A stretch of 58,444 nt of DNA from Cyanobacteriota bacterium (GCA_019752015.1 JAIEMQ010000061.1:1-58444), one strand, 5' to 3'. Counted from the stretch's first letter, positions 9,007 to 17,324 are shown. Translations and numbers: made by a program. The notes: generated from the sequence alone by a model not told the origin.

Positions 9007-10266
9007 TCAGCAAGCCGTCCGTGTTTTCTCGACGTTGAGATCGAACATCGGCCGGAGACTCGTGCCGGCAATGTTGCCGAGGAAGGCCGCGACGAGCCAC
9101 AGCCAGCCGTGCAGGCTGCCTGATGCGATGCCGCTGAAATACGCGCCGATGTTGCAGCCGTAGGCAATGCGGGCGCCGTAGCCGAGCAGGAGTCCGCCAA
9201 TCACCGCCGCCGCGAGCGAGCGGCCCGAGACCTTCCATGCGGGTGCAAAACGGCCCGCGAGAATCGCCGCCAGCAACGCGCCGAGAATGATCCCGAAGTC
9301 CATCACCGACGTGACGTCCATCAACACGCTCGACTTCAGCGCGTTGGCTTGAGCCGGCGCGGTCCAGTACGACCACGACGCGACGTCAATGCCGAGGGCC
9401 GCAAACCATTTCGCGCCCCACAGCGCGAACGCCGACGTCACACCCCATGGCCGTCCGCCAATCGTCAGCGTCGCGATGTTCACGACCGCGAGGCCGATCG
9501 CCCCGGCGACGAGCGGCCACGGGCCGGTGAGCCATCGCCCTTCGACTCGCCACCGCCCACCAATGGTGCGCGGCGGCTCGCTCAGGGCAGGCGACCCTTC
9601 GATCAGCTGGCCATGCCGGCTGCGCTCCGCCGCCATGGTGATCCACGCGATTGCGCCGAACAGCGCGAGGCTCGCGGCGAGCGCCGGCCACGCACCCCAC
9701 TTCGTCACGATCGAGGTCGCCGCCCACGCCGGCAGCGCCGTCCACCAGCCCATGTGCGCGGTGCCGATCACCGAGCCGATGATGAAAAAGAACAGGGTGA
9801 TCAGCATGCGCGTGCTGCCGCCGCCGACGCTGAACAACGTCCCTGACGCGCAGCCGCCGCCGAGCTGCATGCCGACGCCAAAGATGAATGCGCCCGCCGC
9901 CACACCGACACCAATCGGTGAAACCGATCCGCGCAGTGGTTGTCCCATGAACGTGCCCGATGCGAGCAGCGGGAAGAAGACGACGCACGTGACCGCGAGC
10001 ATCAGCATCTGGGCGCGCAGGCCGGCGCCGCGGCGATCGGCAATGAACACGCGCCACGCCGAGGTGAAGCCGAACGCGGCGTGATACAGCACCACGCCGG
10101 CCCATGCGCCGACGACGAACAGCGCCGCCTGCCGCCAGCTGATCACGGCGTTGAGGTACCACGCCGCCAGTACGATCAAAAGACCCGTGATCGCCGCGGG
10201 CCCAGGAACGAGGGCCCGCGACTCGATCGCGATAGGAGAGGGTTGCCGAAGTGCTTGTGTTGTCAT
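9007..10266 (-). CDS. YeeE/YedE-family (TsuA-like) sulfur compound transporter
   Basis: A 419-residue protein with about ten hydrophobic segments in two related halves. The cysteine motif GGGCASGTLFSVGGG is near residue 150 and a second, GARIAYGCNIGAYFSGIASGS, near 370. In the characterised family member the conserved cysteines relay thiosulfate across the membrane. Import of thiosulfate or another inorganic sulfur species is therefore likely, but no sulfur-metabolism gene is adjacent to confirm it. The start is the ATG at 10266, just beside a hairpin-rich spacer. Confidence 0.88.
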   Translation of the reverse strand: MTTQALRQPSPIAIESRALVPGPAAITGLLIVLAAWYLNAVISWRQAALFVVGAWAGVVLYHAAFGFTSAWRVFIADRRGAGLRAQMLMLAVTCVVFFPLLASGTFMGQPLRGSVSPIGVGVAAGAFIFGVGMQLGGGCASGTLFSVGGGSTRMLITLFFFIIGSVIGTAHMGWWTALPAWAATSIVTKWGAWPALAASLALFGAIAWITMAAERSRHGQLIEGSPALSEPPRTIGGRWRVEGRWLTGPWPLVAGAIGLAVVNIATLTIGGRPWGVTSAFALWGAKWFAALGIDVASWSYWTAPAQANALKSSVLMDVTSVMDFGIILGALLAAILAGRFAPAWKVSGRSLAAAVIGGLLLGYGARIAYGCNIGAYFSGIASGSLHGWLWLVAAFLGNIAGTSLRPMFDLNVEKTRTAC

Positions 10267-10274
10267 AAAGCTGC

Positions 10275-10431
10275 GGTCCGCCTAAAGGCGGACCCTCACA
10301 GGGTTCTTGACCCTCACAGGGTTCTTGACCCTCACAGGGTTCTTGACCCTCACAGGGTTCTTGTGGAGCCCTTGTGGGAACCCGGACTCCCTCACAGGCC
10401 CTTGTCGGGCTCCGGCTTTAGCCGGGCCTTA
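10275..10431. repeat. Hairpin-dense spacer with four 18-bp tandem repeats
   Basis: A perfect hairpin GGTCCGCC-TAAA-GGCGGACC (10,275-10,294) is followed by four identical 18-bp units starting ACCCTCACAGGGT at 10,292, 10,310, 10,328 and 10,346. Each unit is itself an inverted repeat (ACCCT-CAC-AGGGT). A final CCGGCT/AGCCGG hairpin lies at the stop of the receptor gene. It may terminate transcription of the TonB receptor gene. Confidence 0.85.
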
Positions 10432-12540
10432 GAACGTGGTGCCGATGGTAATCCCAAACGTGCGCGGGCGGCCGTTCTCGCCGATGAACCCGGACGGCGC
10501 GAATCCCGGATAGGGAATGGCGATCGGGACGTAGCGCGTATCGAAGGCGTTGCGCACCCACACTTCGCCAAACAGGCGACGGGCACGGGCGCCGGCACGC
10601 AGGTTCACGAGCGTGTAGGCATCCTGGCCCTCCGAGTTGGCTTCGTCATACGAGAACGCGCCGCTCAGCACGACCTCGGCACGGGCGAAGCCGCTGATGG
10701 CGGAGTTGATCGCGCGCGTCATCTGCCCGCCGAACGTGGCCGTGTAGTCGGGCGTGTAAGGCAGATCGTTGTCGTCGACCGCCACGCCGTTTGCAAACGT
10801 GCCGGCAGCGAACTTCGCGTTGGTGAATCCGACCGCCGCGAACAGATCGAGCGACTGCGCCGGCCGCGCGGTCACGTCGAACTCAACACCGCGGCTCTTC
10901 GCGCCGCCAACGTTGGCGATGTAGAACTGGCCGGGCACGAACGGGTTCGGGACGTTCAGCTGCAGATCATCCCAGTCGATCATGAACACCGCGGCGTTGG
11001 CGGCGACCCTGCCGCCGGCCAGTGTTGACTTCACGCCGCCCTCGACGTGCCACGCATGCTCTTCGCCGTACGCCTCGCTGCCGGGGAGCGCCGCGGGGTT
11101 GAACCCGCCCGCCTTGTAGCCGCGCGACGCGGAGACGTAAATGGTGTTCTGCGGGTTGGCGCGGAAGCCGAATGCGACCTGCGGCGAAATGTCGTTGAAG
11201 CTTCGAGCCGCGGCGACGACGCTGGCGGGCGCAATCGCCGGCGAAAAGGACGTGTTGAGCCGGGCGTTGCTCGATTCGTGATCGAAGCGGAGTCCGCCCG
11301 TGACATCGACCTTGTCAGAGAAAGTCATCGTGGCGCGCCCGAACAGGGCGGCGCCGCTGTTGTCGATGGAGGCTTCCGGCGAACGCATCGACACCGGGAA
11401 GCCCAGTTGCGGATTCAGCACGAACGCGCTGAACACGTTGACCGCGTTCTGGTTGTAGGCCTGGTTGAAATATTCGATGCCCGCCTGCCACTTGAGCGTT
11501 GCCGCGCCGATCGCCAGCGGCGCGTTCTGCGGCGACGCGAGGCGGATCGCCTGCGTGAACTGGCGATCGTTCTCGGCATTGTTCCGCGTCGCCAGCGGCA
11601 GCGGCGAGTAGTCGAGGTCGGTCGAATCGACCGTCTTCCACTTGATGAGGCCGGTCGTGCTCTCGATCGCGACGTTCTGCCCCGTGCCGCGCAGGTTGAC
11701 CGTCAGGTTGTTGATGTCGCGATTGGTGAAACCTTCGTAATCGCGCGCGACGCGGAACGGTGTCAACCGGATCGCGCTCAGATCGCCGAGCGCGTAATCG
11801 CCGTCGCGATTGCGCTCGTAGGCATAGATCACGCGTCCCTCCCAGTTGGCGTTGGGCACGAACAGCGCCTGCGCCTTCGCAAACGTGCCGTCGCGGAAAT
11901 CGAGGTCGTTGCCGGTGACGGCATTGGTGGTATAGCCGTTGCGCTGCTGCCGGCCCGCCGCCAATCCAATCGCAACCTTGTCGCCGACAGGGCCCGACGC
12001 CTGGCCGCGCGCGTCCCACAGGCCGCTGCTGCCGAACGGGACGATGGCCGAGCCGTGCCACTCCGACATCGACGGCCTTGCCGTCGTCACGTTGACGATG
12101 CCGCCGAGCGTGTTGCGTCCGAACAGCGGGCTTTGCGGACCGCGCACGAATTCGATCTGGGCGACGTCGAGCAGCTCGATGTTCGAGGTGTTGCTGTTCA
12201 ACTGCGGCACGCCGTCGAGATACGTGGTGATGGCGGGGTTGGCCGGGCTCGAGCCAATGCCGCGGAACCGCGCGTTGCTGACCTTGCGCGCGGTGAACTC
12301 GGTGAAGATCGTGTTGGGCGCGAAGATCGCCGCATCGGTGATCGCGCGCAGGCCGGCGTCATTAATCGTCTGCGCGCTGACGGCCGTGACGCTGGCCGGA
12401 ACATCCTTGACGTCGGCTGCCTCACGTTCAGCGGTCACGATCACCGTGGGCAGGACGATGGCGGGCGATTGATTGGATTGCGCGAAAGATGCTGTGGGGA
12501 ACAGGGCCAAAAGCAGGAGTGCAAGGGCGGATCTGAGCAT
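10429..12540 (-). CDS. TonB-dependent outer membrane receptor
   Basis: A roughly 703-residue receptor. The signal peptide is MLRSALALLLLALFPTASFAQ. A TonB-box-like segment VIVTAERE precedes the plug domain (DVPASVTAVSAQTINDAG, then FVRGPQSPLFGRNTLGGIVNV). A long beta-barrel follows, ending IGTTF with the terminal phenylalanine needed for outer membrane insertion. The plug resembles the siderophore/cobalamin class, but the ligand cannot be assigned and no TonB, ExbBD or ABC partner is nearby. The ATG at 12,540 starts the signal peptide; an ATG at 12,549 is also in frame. A TATAAT lies 8 nt upstream of 12,540, so the transcript may be nearly leaderless, with an octamer array just upstream. Confidence 0.9.
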   Translation of the reverse strand: MLRSALALLLLALFPTASFAQSNQSPAIVLPTVIVTAEREAADVKDVPASVTAVSAQTINDAGLRAITDAAIFAPNTIFTEFTARKVSNARFRGIGSSPANPAITTYLDGVPQLNSNTSNIELLDVAQIEFVRGPQSPLFGRNTLGGIVNVTTARPSMSEWHGSAIVPFGSSGLWDARGQASGPVGDKVAIGLAAGRQQRNGYTTNAVTGNDLDFRDGTFAKAQALFVPNANWEGRVIYAYERNRDGDYALGDLSAIRLTPFRVARDYEGFTNRDINNLTVNLRGTGQNVAIESTTGLIKWKTVDSTDLDYSPLPLATRNNAENDRQFTQAIRLASPQNAPLAIGAATLKWQAGIEYFNQAYNQNAVNVFSAFVLNPQLGFPVSMRSPEASIDNSGAALFGRATMTFSDKVDVTGGLRFDHESSNARLNTSFSPAIAPASVVAAARSFNDISPQVAFGFRANPQNTIYVSASRGYKAGGFNPAALPGSEAYGEEHAWHVEGGVKSTLAGGRVAANAAVFMIDWDDLQLNVPNPFVPGQFYIANVGGAKSRGVEFDVTARPAQSLDLFAAVGFTNAKFAAGTFANGVAVDDNDLPYTPDYTATFGGQMTRAINSAISGFARAEVVLSGAFSYDEANSEGQDAYTLVNLRAGARARRLFGEVWVRNAFDTRYVPIAIPYPGFAPSGFIGENGRPRTFGITIGTTF

Positions 12541-12547
12541 GCCGGCC

Positions 12548-12553
12548 ATTATA
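12548..12553 (-). promoter_or_regulatory. Candidate -10 box (TATAAT) of the TonB receptor gene, abutting a repeat array
   Basis: Perfect TATAAT on the minus strand, ending 8 nt before the ATG at 12,540. The -35 region would fall inside the octamer array, and no TTGACA-like -35 is visible. Confidence 0.4.
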
Positions 12554-12656
12554 GGTGCCTGGGTGCCTGGGTGCCTGGGTGCCTGGGTGCCTGGGTGCCT
12601 GGGTGCCTGGGTGCGTGAGTGCCTGAGTGTCCGAGTGTCTGAGTGTCTGAGTGGGA
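12554..12656. repeat. Octamer tandem array GGTGCCTG
   Basis: Seven perfect or near-perfect copies of the unit GGTGCCTG are followed by degenerate octamers (GTGCGTGA, GTGCCTGA, GTGTCCGA, GTGTCTGA). It lies immediately upstream of the TonB receptor promoter and start, and ends just before the remnant at 12,665. Confidence 0.9.
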
Positions 12657-12664
12657 TAGCCTAC

Positions 12665-12963
12665 ATGCGTGACGGTGAACCCCCCTCTCGCATCGCCGCT
12701 GAGAGGTACTTCCGCGTTTGCGAATCCTTTCCGTCCACCGGCCCGCGCGATCGCAAAGGCCGATCGCTGCGTGAGCTCGATCTGCAGACGAGGCTGCTCA
12801 AGTACCGCTGCAGCTACATGGTCTGCTCGCCGGCCTTCGATGCGCTTCCGGGCCGGCGAAATCGGCATTGCTCTCGCGCCTGCGCGGAGTGATCACCGAT
12901 CGCGACACGATCGAGATCCTCGACGACACCAAGCCAGGATGGTCCGCCTCCGCTCACCAGTGA
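12665..12963 (+). pseudogene. C-terminal remnant of an unknown conserved protein, one frameshift
   Basis: The frame from 12,665 gives MRDGEPPSRIAAERYFR and then LDLQTRLLKYRCSYMVCSPAFDALPG. One base is missing near 12,850 (a GGGG reduced to GGG) and the protein continues in the next frame as PAKSALLSRLRGVITDRD and DDTKPGW, ending at the TGA at 12,963. The RSLRELDLQTRLLKYRCSY segment resembles the end of larger hypothetical proteins that I recall from Acidobacteriota and Planctomycetota. Here about 100 residues remain and the N-terminal part is absent, replaced by the octamer array. Confidence 0.6.
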
Positions 12964-13001
12964 GCTACGGCGAGACAGGCTTCTGTGGCATATTGCGCGC
13001 C

Positions 13002-14303
13002 ATGCGAATCGTCGTAGCCGCAATTGCAATCCTCGCCTTGTCGGCGCCTCGCGTGGTCGAGATGAACGCGCAAGCGCCCGTAACGGATTCGTGGCGGCAG
13101 TGGGGCGGTCCCAACCGCAATTTCATCGTCGATGCGTCCGGCCTCGCGGATAAGTGGGCGGACACCGGTCCGCCGGTGATCTGGTCGCGGCCGCTCGGCA
13201 CCGGCCATTCCGCGGTGCTCGTCGACGAGGGACGCCTCTTCACCATGTATCGCGCCGGCAACGGCCGCGCGAAGCAAGGACCGTGGGACGCCGAGGAAAC
13301 GGTCATCGCCATGGACGCCGCGACCGGCAAGACGTTGTGGGAGCACAAATATCCGTCGGGTCGTGAGGACTTCAGCTTCGGCGCGGGCCCGCACTCCACG
13401 CCGCTCATCGCCGGCGAACGGCTCTTCACGATCGGCACCAACAAACAACTGTTCGCATTCGAGAAGCGGACGGGCAGGATTCTCTGGTCGCGCGATTTCA
13501 TCAAGGACTTCAATTCGCACGAGCTGCTGATCCGGCCGGTGGTAAAAACCGGATACGGCTGCAGTCCGATTGCGTATCGCGACACCATCATCTGCAGCGT
13601 CGGCGGTCCCGGGCAGTCGGTGATGGCGTTCCGCCAGAGCGACGGCGCCGTGGCGTGGAAGAGCGGCGACTTTCTGACTTCGGAAGCGCCGCCGATTCTG
13701 ATCCAGATGGGCGGCCGCGATCAGCTGGTCGTGTTCGGCGGCGGCACGGTGCACGGCATGGATCCCTCGAACGGCCGCGTCCTGTGGTCGCACGTGCACG
13801 ATCCGGGCAACGATTTGAACTGCAGCACGCCGATCTTCGGACCTGATGGCATTCTGTTCCTGTCGTCCGCATATCGCGCCGGGAGCCGCGCGATCAAATT
13901 GACGCAGGAAGGACCGCACACGCACGCCGACGAGCTGTGGTTCACCAATCGCGTGCGGTTCATGTTCCTGAACGCGGTCCGTGTCGGCGATCACGTCTAC
14001 GGAACAACGGGCGATTTCGGTCCGGCATTCCTGACCGCGCTGAATATCAAGACCGGGCAGGCCGCCTGGCAGCATCGCGGCTTCGGACGCGCCAGCATGG
14101 TCTATGCGGACGGCAAGGCGATCATCATGGACGAGGACGGCGATCTGGCGCTCGCCAGGCTGGCGCCCGAAGGCGTGACGATCCTTTCGGAAGCGAAGAA
14201 GGTGTTCGACACGGTGTCGTGGACGGTGCCGACGCTCGTCGGCAAGACGCTCTACGCGCGCGATCGCGAAAAGATCGTCGCTCTCAACCTGGGAGCTCAG
14301 TGA
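13002..14303 (+). CDS. Secreted PQQ-like beta-propeller repeat protein
   Basis: A 433-residue protein with an N-terminal signal (MRIVVAAIAILALSAPRVV). The body is a series of propeller blades with the W-motif pattern of the PQQ/BamB family: AMDAATGKTLWEHKYP, AFEKRTGRILWSRDF, AFRQSDGAVAWKSGDF, GMDPSNGRVLWSHVH, ALNIKTGQAAWQHRGF. No PQQ-dehydrogenase catalytic residues are recognisable, so a structural or binding role is more likely than oxidation. The ATG at 13,002 was chosen because it starts the signal peptide; the open frame further upstream overlaps the remnant at 12,665. Its stop overlaps the next start as TGATG, so the two genes are coupled. Confidence 0.85.
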   Translation: MRIVVAAIAILALSAPRVVEMNAQAPVTDSWRQWGGPNRNFIVDASGLADKWADTGPPVIWSRPLGTGHSAVLVDEGRLFTMYRAGNGRAKQGPWDAEETVIAMDAATGKTLWEHKYPSGREDFSFGAGPHSTPLIAGERLFTIGTNKQLFAFEKRTGRILWSRDFIKDFNSHELLIRPVVKTGYGCSPIAYRDTIICSVGGPGQSVMAFRQSDGAVAWKSGDFLTSEAPPILIQMGGRDQLVVFGGGTVHGMDPSNGRVLWSHVHDPGNDLNCSTPIFGPDGILFLSSAYRAGSRAIKLTQEGPHTHADELWFTNRVRFMFLNAVRVGDHVYGTTGDFGPAFLTALNIKTGQAAWQHRGFGRASMVYADGKAIIMDEDGDLALARLAPEGVTILSEAKKVFDTVSWTVPTLVGKTLYARDREKIVALNLGAQ

Positions 14304-14818
14304 TGCGCGCCATCTTCATGACGGTGTTCGTTGCCGCGGCTGCGATTCTCAGCGCACAGGCGCCGGACTTCTCCGGCACGTGGCGACTGGATGAATCGAA
14401 GAGCCGCGTCACGGCAACCGCGGGCATCACCGGCCTCATTCCCGCCGGCGCGCCGAAGACGCTGCACATCACGCACTCGGCCAACGGCACGATCGTGATC
14501 GAGAGTCAGATCAACGAAGCGCACGCGCGTATCTACCGTCCAGGGAAGGAAACGGCCACCCCGGCGGGCCAGGGCGGCGCCGTGACGACGACATCGAAGT
14601 GGGAAGGCACGTCGCTCGTGATCGAAGGCGCGCTCAAGGCCGCGAACGGCGCCACGACGGCGATTCGCGAGGTGCTGTCGCTCGGTGCGGGCGGAACGCT
14701 GACAATGGAAGTGACGACCACGGCAGGCGAGAAAGCGTCGAGCACGCTCGTCTATACGAAGATCACGGACGTCGGCCCGTGCAACACGTGGCCGACGCCA
14801 TGTAAAAGGCCGAAATAA
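14303..14818 (+). CDS. Secreted protein of unknown function
   Basis: A 171-residue exported protein with signal peptide MRAIFMTVFVAAAAILSAQA. The mature part begins PDFSGTWRLDESKSR, a motif common in acidobacterial secreted beta proteins, then alternating strands (TLHITHSANGTIVIESQI, TSKWEGTSLVIEGAL, VLSLGAGGTLTMEVTT). It is co-translated with the PQQ-propeller gene through a TGATG overlap. The pattern suggests a small beta-barrel or lipocalin-like fold, but that is inference. The stop lies inside a 21-bp perfect-loop hairpin that closes the operon. Confidence 0.75.
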   Translation: MRAIFMTVFVAAAAILSAQAPDFSGTWRLDESKSRVTATAGITGLIPAGAPKTLHITHSANGTIVIESQINEAHARIYRPGKETATPAGQGGAVTTTSKWEGTSLVIEGALKAANGATTAIREVLSLGAGGTLTMEVTTTAGEKASSTLVYTKITDVGPCNTWPTPCKRPK

Positions 14819-14858
14819 CAAAGAACGAATAACGAAATTTCGTTATTCATTCTTTGTT
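14817..14858. terminator. Bidirectional hairpin terminator between convergent genes
   Basis: Two 21-base arms (14,817-14,837 and 14,838-14,858) are complementary with one mismatch and no loop. AT-rich flanks, including repeated CTTTGTT units, follow. It lies between genes ending at 14,818 (+) and 14,873 (-). Confidence 0.8.
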
Positions 14859-14872
14859 CTTTGTTCTTTCCT

Positions 14873-15973
14873 TCAGTCGTGCGGTTTTTCGACCGCGACG
14901 AGCTCCGGTTCACGCGTGATTGGCGGCAGATCCGTTGCCTGCCTGCGGCTCGGCGGCTGTTCGGGGCCGAACTGATTCAGCTCGACGACCTCGCCGCTCT
15001 GCGCTGACTGATACAACGCGTTGACGACGCGCACGTCCCAGCAGCCCTCTTCGGCCGACGGCTCCGGATCCTTGCCCTGCATCACGCAATCGGAGAAGTA
15101 GGCGATCTCCGCGGCGAACTGATCGCGGCGGCGGCCCTTCTTCTTGCGGACGTTGTCACCCTGGGTGAGCGTGTAGCCGAGCGCTTCGGCGTACTCATAC
15201 GCCGGCTCGGCGTGGATGTTGCCCTCGGTGCCGACGACGCGGAAGTCGGAAACGCCGTTGGCGTTGAAGCTGGTCGTGAACGTCGCCAGGCGGTCGCCGT
15301 CGAAGCGCAGCACGCCGGTCGTCAGCTCGTCGATCTCCGGCATGTTCGAGCGCGCGCCGTCGATGGACGAGGCGAACACCGACGTCGGCTCGGCGCCGAA
15401 CATGATCCGCGCGGTGTTGATGCAGTAGACGCCCAGATCGTAGAGCGTGCCGCCCCCGGTCTCGCGCCTGGTGCGGATGCCGCCCGGCTTGGCGTGCATC
15501 GAGAACGACGAGCTGAAATAGCGCGGCTCGCCGATCTTGCCGGAGCGGACGATGTCGAGCACTTCGAGAAACAGTGGCTCGAAGTGCAGGCGATAGGCGG
15601 TCATGATCCTGACGTCGCCCTGCTTGGCCGCCTTGATCATGCGGTGACACTGTTCCTGGTTCACCGCCAGCGGCTTTTCACACAACACGTGCTTGCCCGC
15701 CTTGGCGGCGCGTACTACGTAATCCTCGTGCTCGGAGTTGGGCGTGCAGATGTAGACGGCGTCCACTTCCTGCAGGACGCGCTCGTAGTCGTCATACGTC
15801 GCGCGCACCGGAATCCGGTACTTGTCGCCGATCTCGTTGAGCTTCTCGACGCTGCTGCTGACAATAGCGTGGAGGGAGGAGTTACGCCTCGCGTGTGCGA
15901 ATGACGGCAGCACTGCGGCCTGTGCGATGTAGCCAAGGCCAACGACTGCGTAACGAACCTTCGACTGAGCCAT
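14873..15973 (-). CDS. Gfo/Idh/MocA family NAD(P)-dependent oxidoreductase
   Basis: A 366-residue protein. The N-terminal Rossmann domain has VRYAVVGLGYIAQAAVLPSF (a GxGxxA-type loop). The family motif EKPLAVN near residue 100 carries the catalytic lysine, and GGGTLYDLGVYCIN near 185 matches the GGxxxDxGxH-type catalytic segment of glucose-fructose-oxidoreductase relatives, with Y-C-I-N in place of the histidine motif. A C-terminal alpha/beta domain follows. The substrate is probably a sugar or cyclitol but cannot be named. The ATG at 15,973 has a GGGGG run upstream. There is no export signal, so it is likely cytoplasmic. Confidence 0.88.
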   Translation of the reverse strand: MAQSKVRYAVVGLGYIAQAAVLPSFAHARRNSSLHAIVSSSVEKLNEIGDKYRIPVRATYDDYERVLQEVDAVYICTPNSEHEDYVVRAAKAGKHVLCEKPLAVNQEQCHRMIKAAKQGDVRIMTAYRLHFEPLFLEVLDIVRSGKIGEPRYFSSSFSMHAKPGGIRTRRETGGGTLYDLGVYCINTARIMFGAEPTSVFASSIDGARSNMPEIDELTTGVLRFDGDRLATFTTSFNANGVSDFRVVGTEGNIHAEPAYEYAEALGYTLTQGDNVRKKKGRRRDQFAAEIAYFSDCVMQGKDPEPSAEEGCWDVRVVNALYQSAQSGEVVELNQFGPEQPPSRRQATDLPPITREPELVAVEKPHD

Positions 15974-16019
15974 TTCGAACCCCCGCAAGAAAGGGTGCAA
16001 TCGACGTACCAGAGCTGAC

Positions 16020-16622
16020 TCAGATCTTGCTGAGCTTCCGACGGAAGGTCTTCAAATCGGCGACAAATGCGCGCCGCGCTTCAGCTCGTGCGGCTGAGTC
16101 TGGCGCGCGCAAAACTGAGGAAGGATGCACCGTCAACGAGACGTACCGCGCCAGGGTGGACTCAAAAAATTTACCTCTGTCGCGCGTGACTTTCGCGGCA
16201 GATCCGAGCAGCGTTCCGGCCGCCGTTGCGCCGAGCGCAACGATCATTGCGGGCTTCACCGATTCGATCTCTTCATCGAGCCACAGGCGGCACGCCAGGA
16301 CCTGTTCGCGGTTTGGTTTCTCGTGGATGCGGCGCTTGCCCTGCGGCTTCCACTTGAAATGTTTGACGGCGTTGGTCAGAAAAACCTCTGCCGGATCGAG
16401 ACCTGCTTCCTCGAGCGCGCTGCGCAACAGTTGACCTGTCGGACCTACGAACGGCTCCCCGGCAATGTCTTCCTGATCGCCGGGTTGCTCGCCGACGAGC
16501 ATCAAGCGCGCTTTGGCAGGCCCGTCACCGAACACTGTCTGGGTCGCGCGCTTCCACAGGTCGCACCTTCGGCAGCCGGCTGCCCGGTCGCGAGCGCGCG
16601 CGAGCTGCGATGTTTTCGCCAT
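16020..16622 (-). CDS. udgX: UdgX-type uracil-DNA glycosylase (covalent uracil-DNA trap)
   Basis: A 200-residue uracil-DNA glycosylase superfamily protein. Motif A is GEQPGDQEDIAGEPF from residue 44. The diagnostic R-loop KRRIH is at 96-100; in characterised UdgX enzymes the histidine of this motif attacks the abasic sugar and leaves the protein covalently bound to DNA. Motif B is HPSSVLR near the C-terminus. Cysteines 17, 20 and 111 fit iron-sulfur ligands, but a fourth is not evident. The ATG at 16,622 was preferred to an in-frame start at 16,655. It is flanked upstream by a 7-bp repeat array. Confidence 0.9.
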   Translation of the reverse strand: MAKTSQLARARDRAAGCRRCDLWKRATQTVFGDGPAKARLMLVGEQPGDQEDIAGEPFVGPTGQLLRSALEEAGLDPAEVFLTNAVKHFKWKPQGKRRIHEKPNREQVLACRLWLDEEIESVKPAMIVALGATAAGTLLGSAAKVTRDRGKFFESTLARYVSLTVHPSSVLRAPDSAARAEARRAFVADLKTFRRKLSKI

Positions 16623-16673
16623 GCGCACTCGACCGCGCTGCAAGAAGTCCACCAACGGGCGAACTTTTTCCCG

Positions 16674-16722
16674 GGGAGCCGGGAGCCGGGAGCCGGGAGG
16701 CGGGAGCCGGGAGCCGGGAGCC
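16674..16722. repeat. Heptamer tandem array GGGAGCC x7
   Basis: Seven adjacent 7-bp units fill exactly 49 bp; six are GGGAGCC and the fourth is GGGAGGC. It lies between the divergent udgX start and the AAC(3) remnant, so it may affect either promoter. Confidence 0.92.
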
Positions 16723-16737
16723 GATAGAATCGACAGC

Positions 16738-17258
16738 GTGTTTTCCAGAGCAGAGCTCGCCGATGATTTCCGCGCCCTTGGTGCCGCCGCCGGCGACGTG
16801 GTGATGGTTCACGCATCGGTGAGGGCGGTGGGCACGATCGCGGGCGGTCCGGATCAGATTCATCTCGCCATCAAGGACGCCATCACCGAGTCGGGGACGA
16901 TGATGATGTATGCGAGCTGCCCCGACCATTACGACGAGGTCGGCCGCGGCATCCATCCGGGATCGATCGAGCGCCGGATTCTCGAGACGCGCCCGGTATG
17001 CGGATCGCGGTCTTCGAGGTGCCGGTTCTCGAGAACGGCGTGCGTGTCTGGAAAGAGATGAAAGAGATCGACACGAGCGGCGCCGGCGCCCACCCGAACT
17101 GGCCCGACCGCTTCTTCGCGCACATCGTCAATCTCTATCTCGCCAAGACGCACAACCGCGGCAGCCGCGTTGGCTACGCGCACTGCTTCCTGATCGATGC
17201 GAAAGGGCTGCTGGAATTCGCGCTCGCGCGGATGCGATCGGTGGCGCTGAAGGCCTGA
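16738..17258 (+). pseudogene. Decayed aminoglycoside N3-acetyltransferase (AAC(3)) family gene
   Basis: The 5' part from the GTG at 16,738 encodes VFSRAELADDFRALG, GDVVMVHASVRAVGTIAGG and MMMYASCPDHYDEVGRGI, the N-terminal third of AAC(3)/FrbF-like acetyltransferases. After ILETR (about 16,990) the rest continues only in another frame: PGMRIAVFEVPVLENG, then FDTSGAGAHPNW-like EIDTSGAGAHPNWPDRFF, ending FALARMRSVALKA at 17,258. Compared with family length (about 260-280 residues) roughly 70-80 central residues, including acceptor-site segments, are missing. The deletion also shifts the frame, so no active enzyme is expected. Confidence 0.8.
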
Positions 17259-17293
17259 ACAAACTTTTCGGCCGCCATTCCCGTCAAAGCCAT

Positions 17294-17312
17294 TACCAAG
17301 ACTATCTTGGTA
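17294..17312. promoter_or_regulatory. Perfect 8-bp-arm palindrome upstream of padR, probable PadR operator
   Basis: TACCAAGA-CTA-TCTTGGTA is a perfect inverted repeat ending 12 nt before the ATG of padR at 17,325. This position fits autorepression, as is usual for PadR proteins. Confidence 0.7.
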
Positions 17313-17324
17313 TGCTGGGCACCC

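Noticed and set aside
12554-12656. Octamer array as a CRISPR array
   Set aside because: Units are 8 bp with no spacers and no cas genes nearby. The same applies to the 7-, 9- and 18-bp arrays.
12669-13001. Longer N-terminus of the PQQ-propeller protein
   Set aside because: It lies out of frame over the remnant at 12,665 and would bury the signal peptide.
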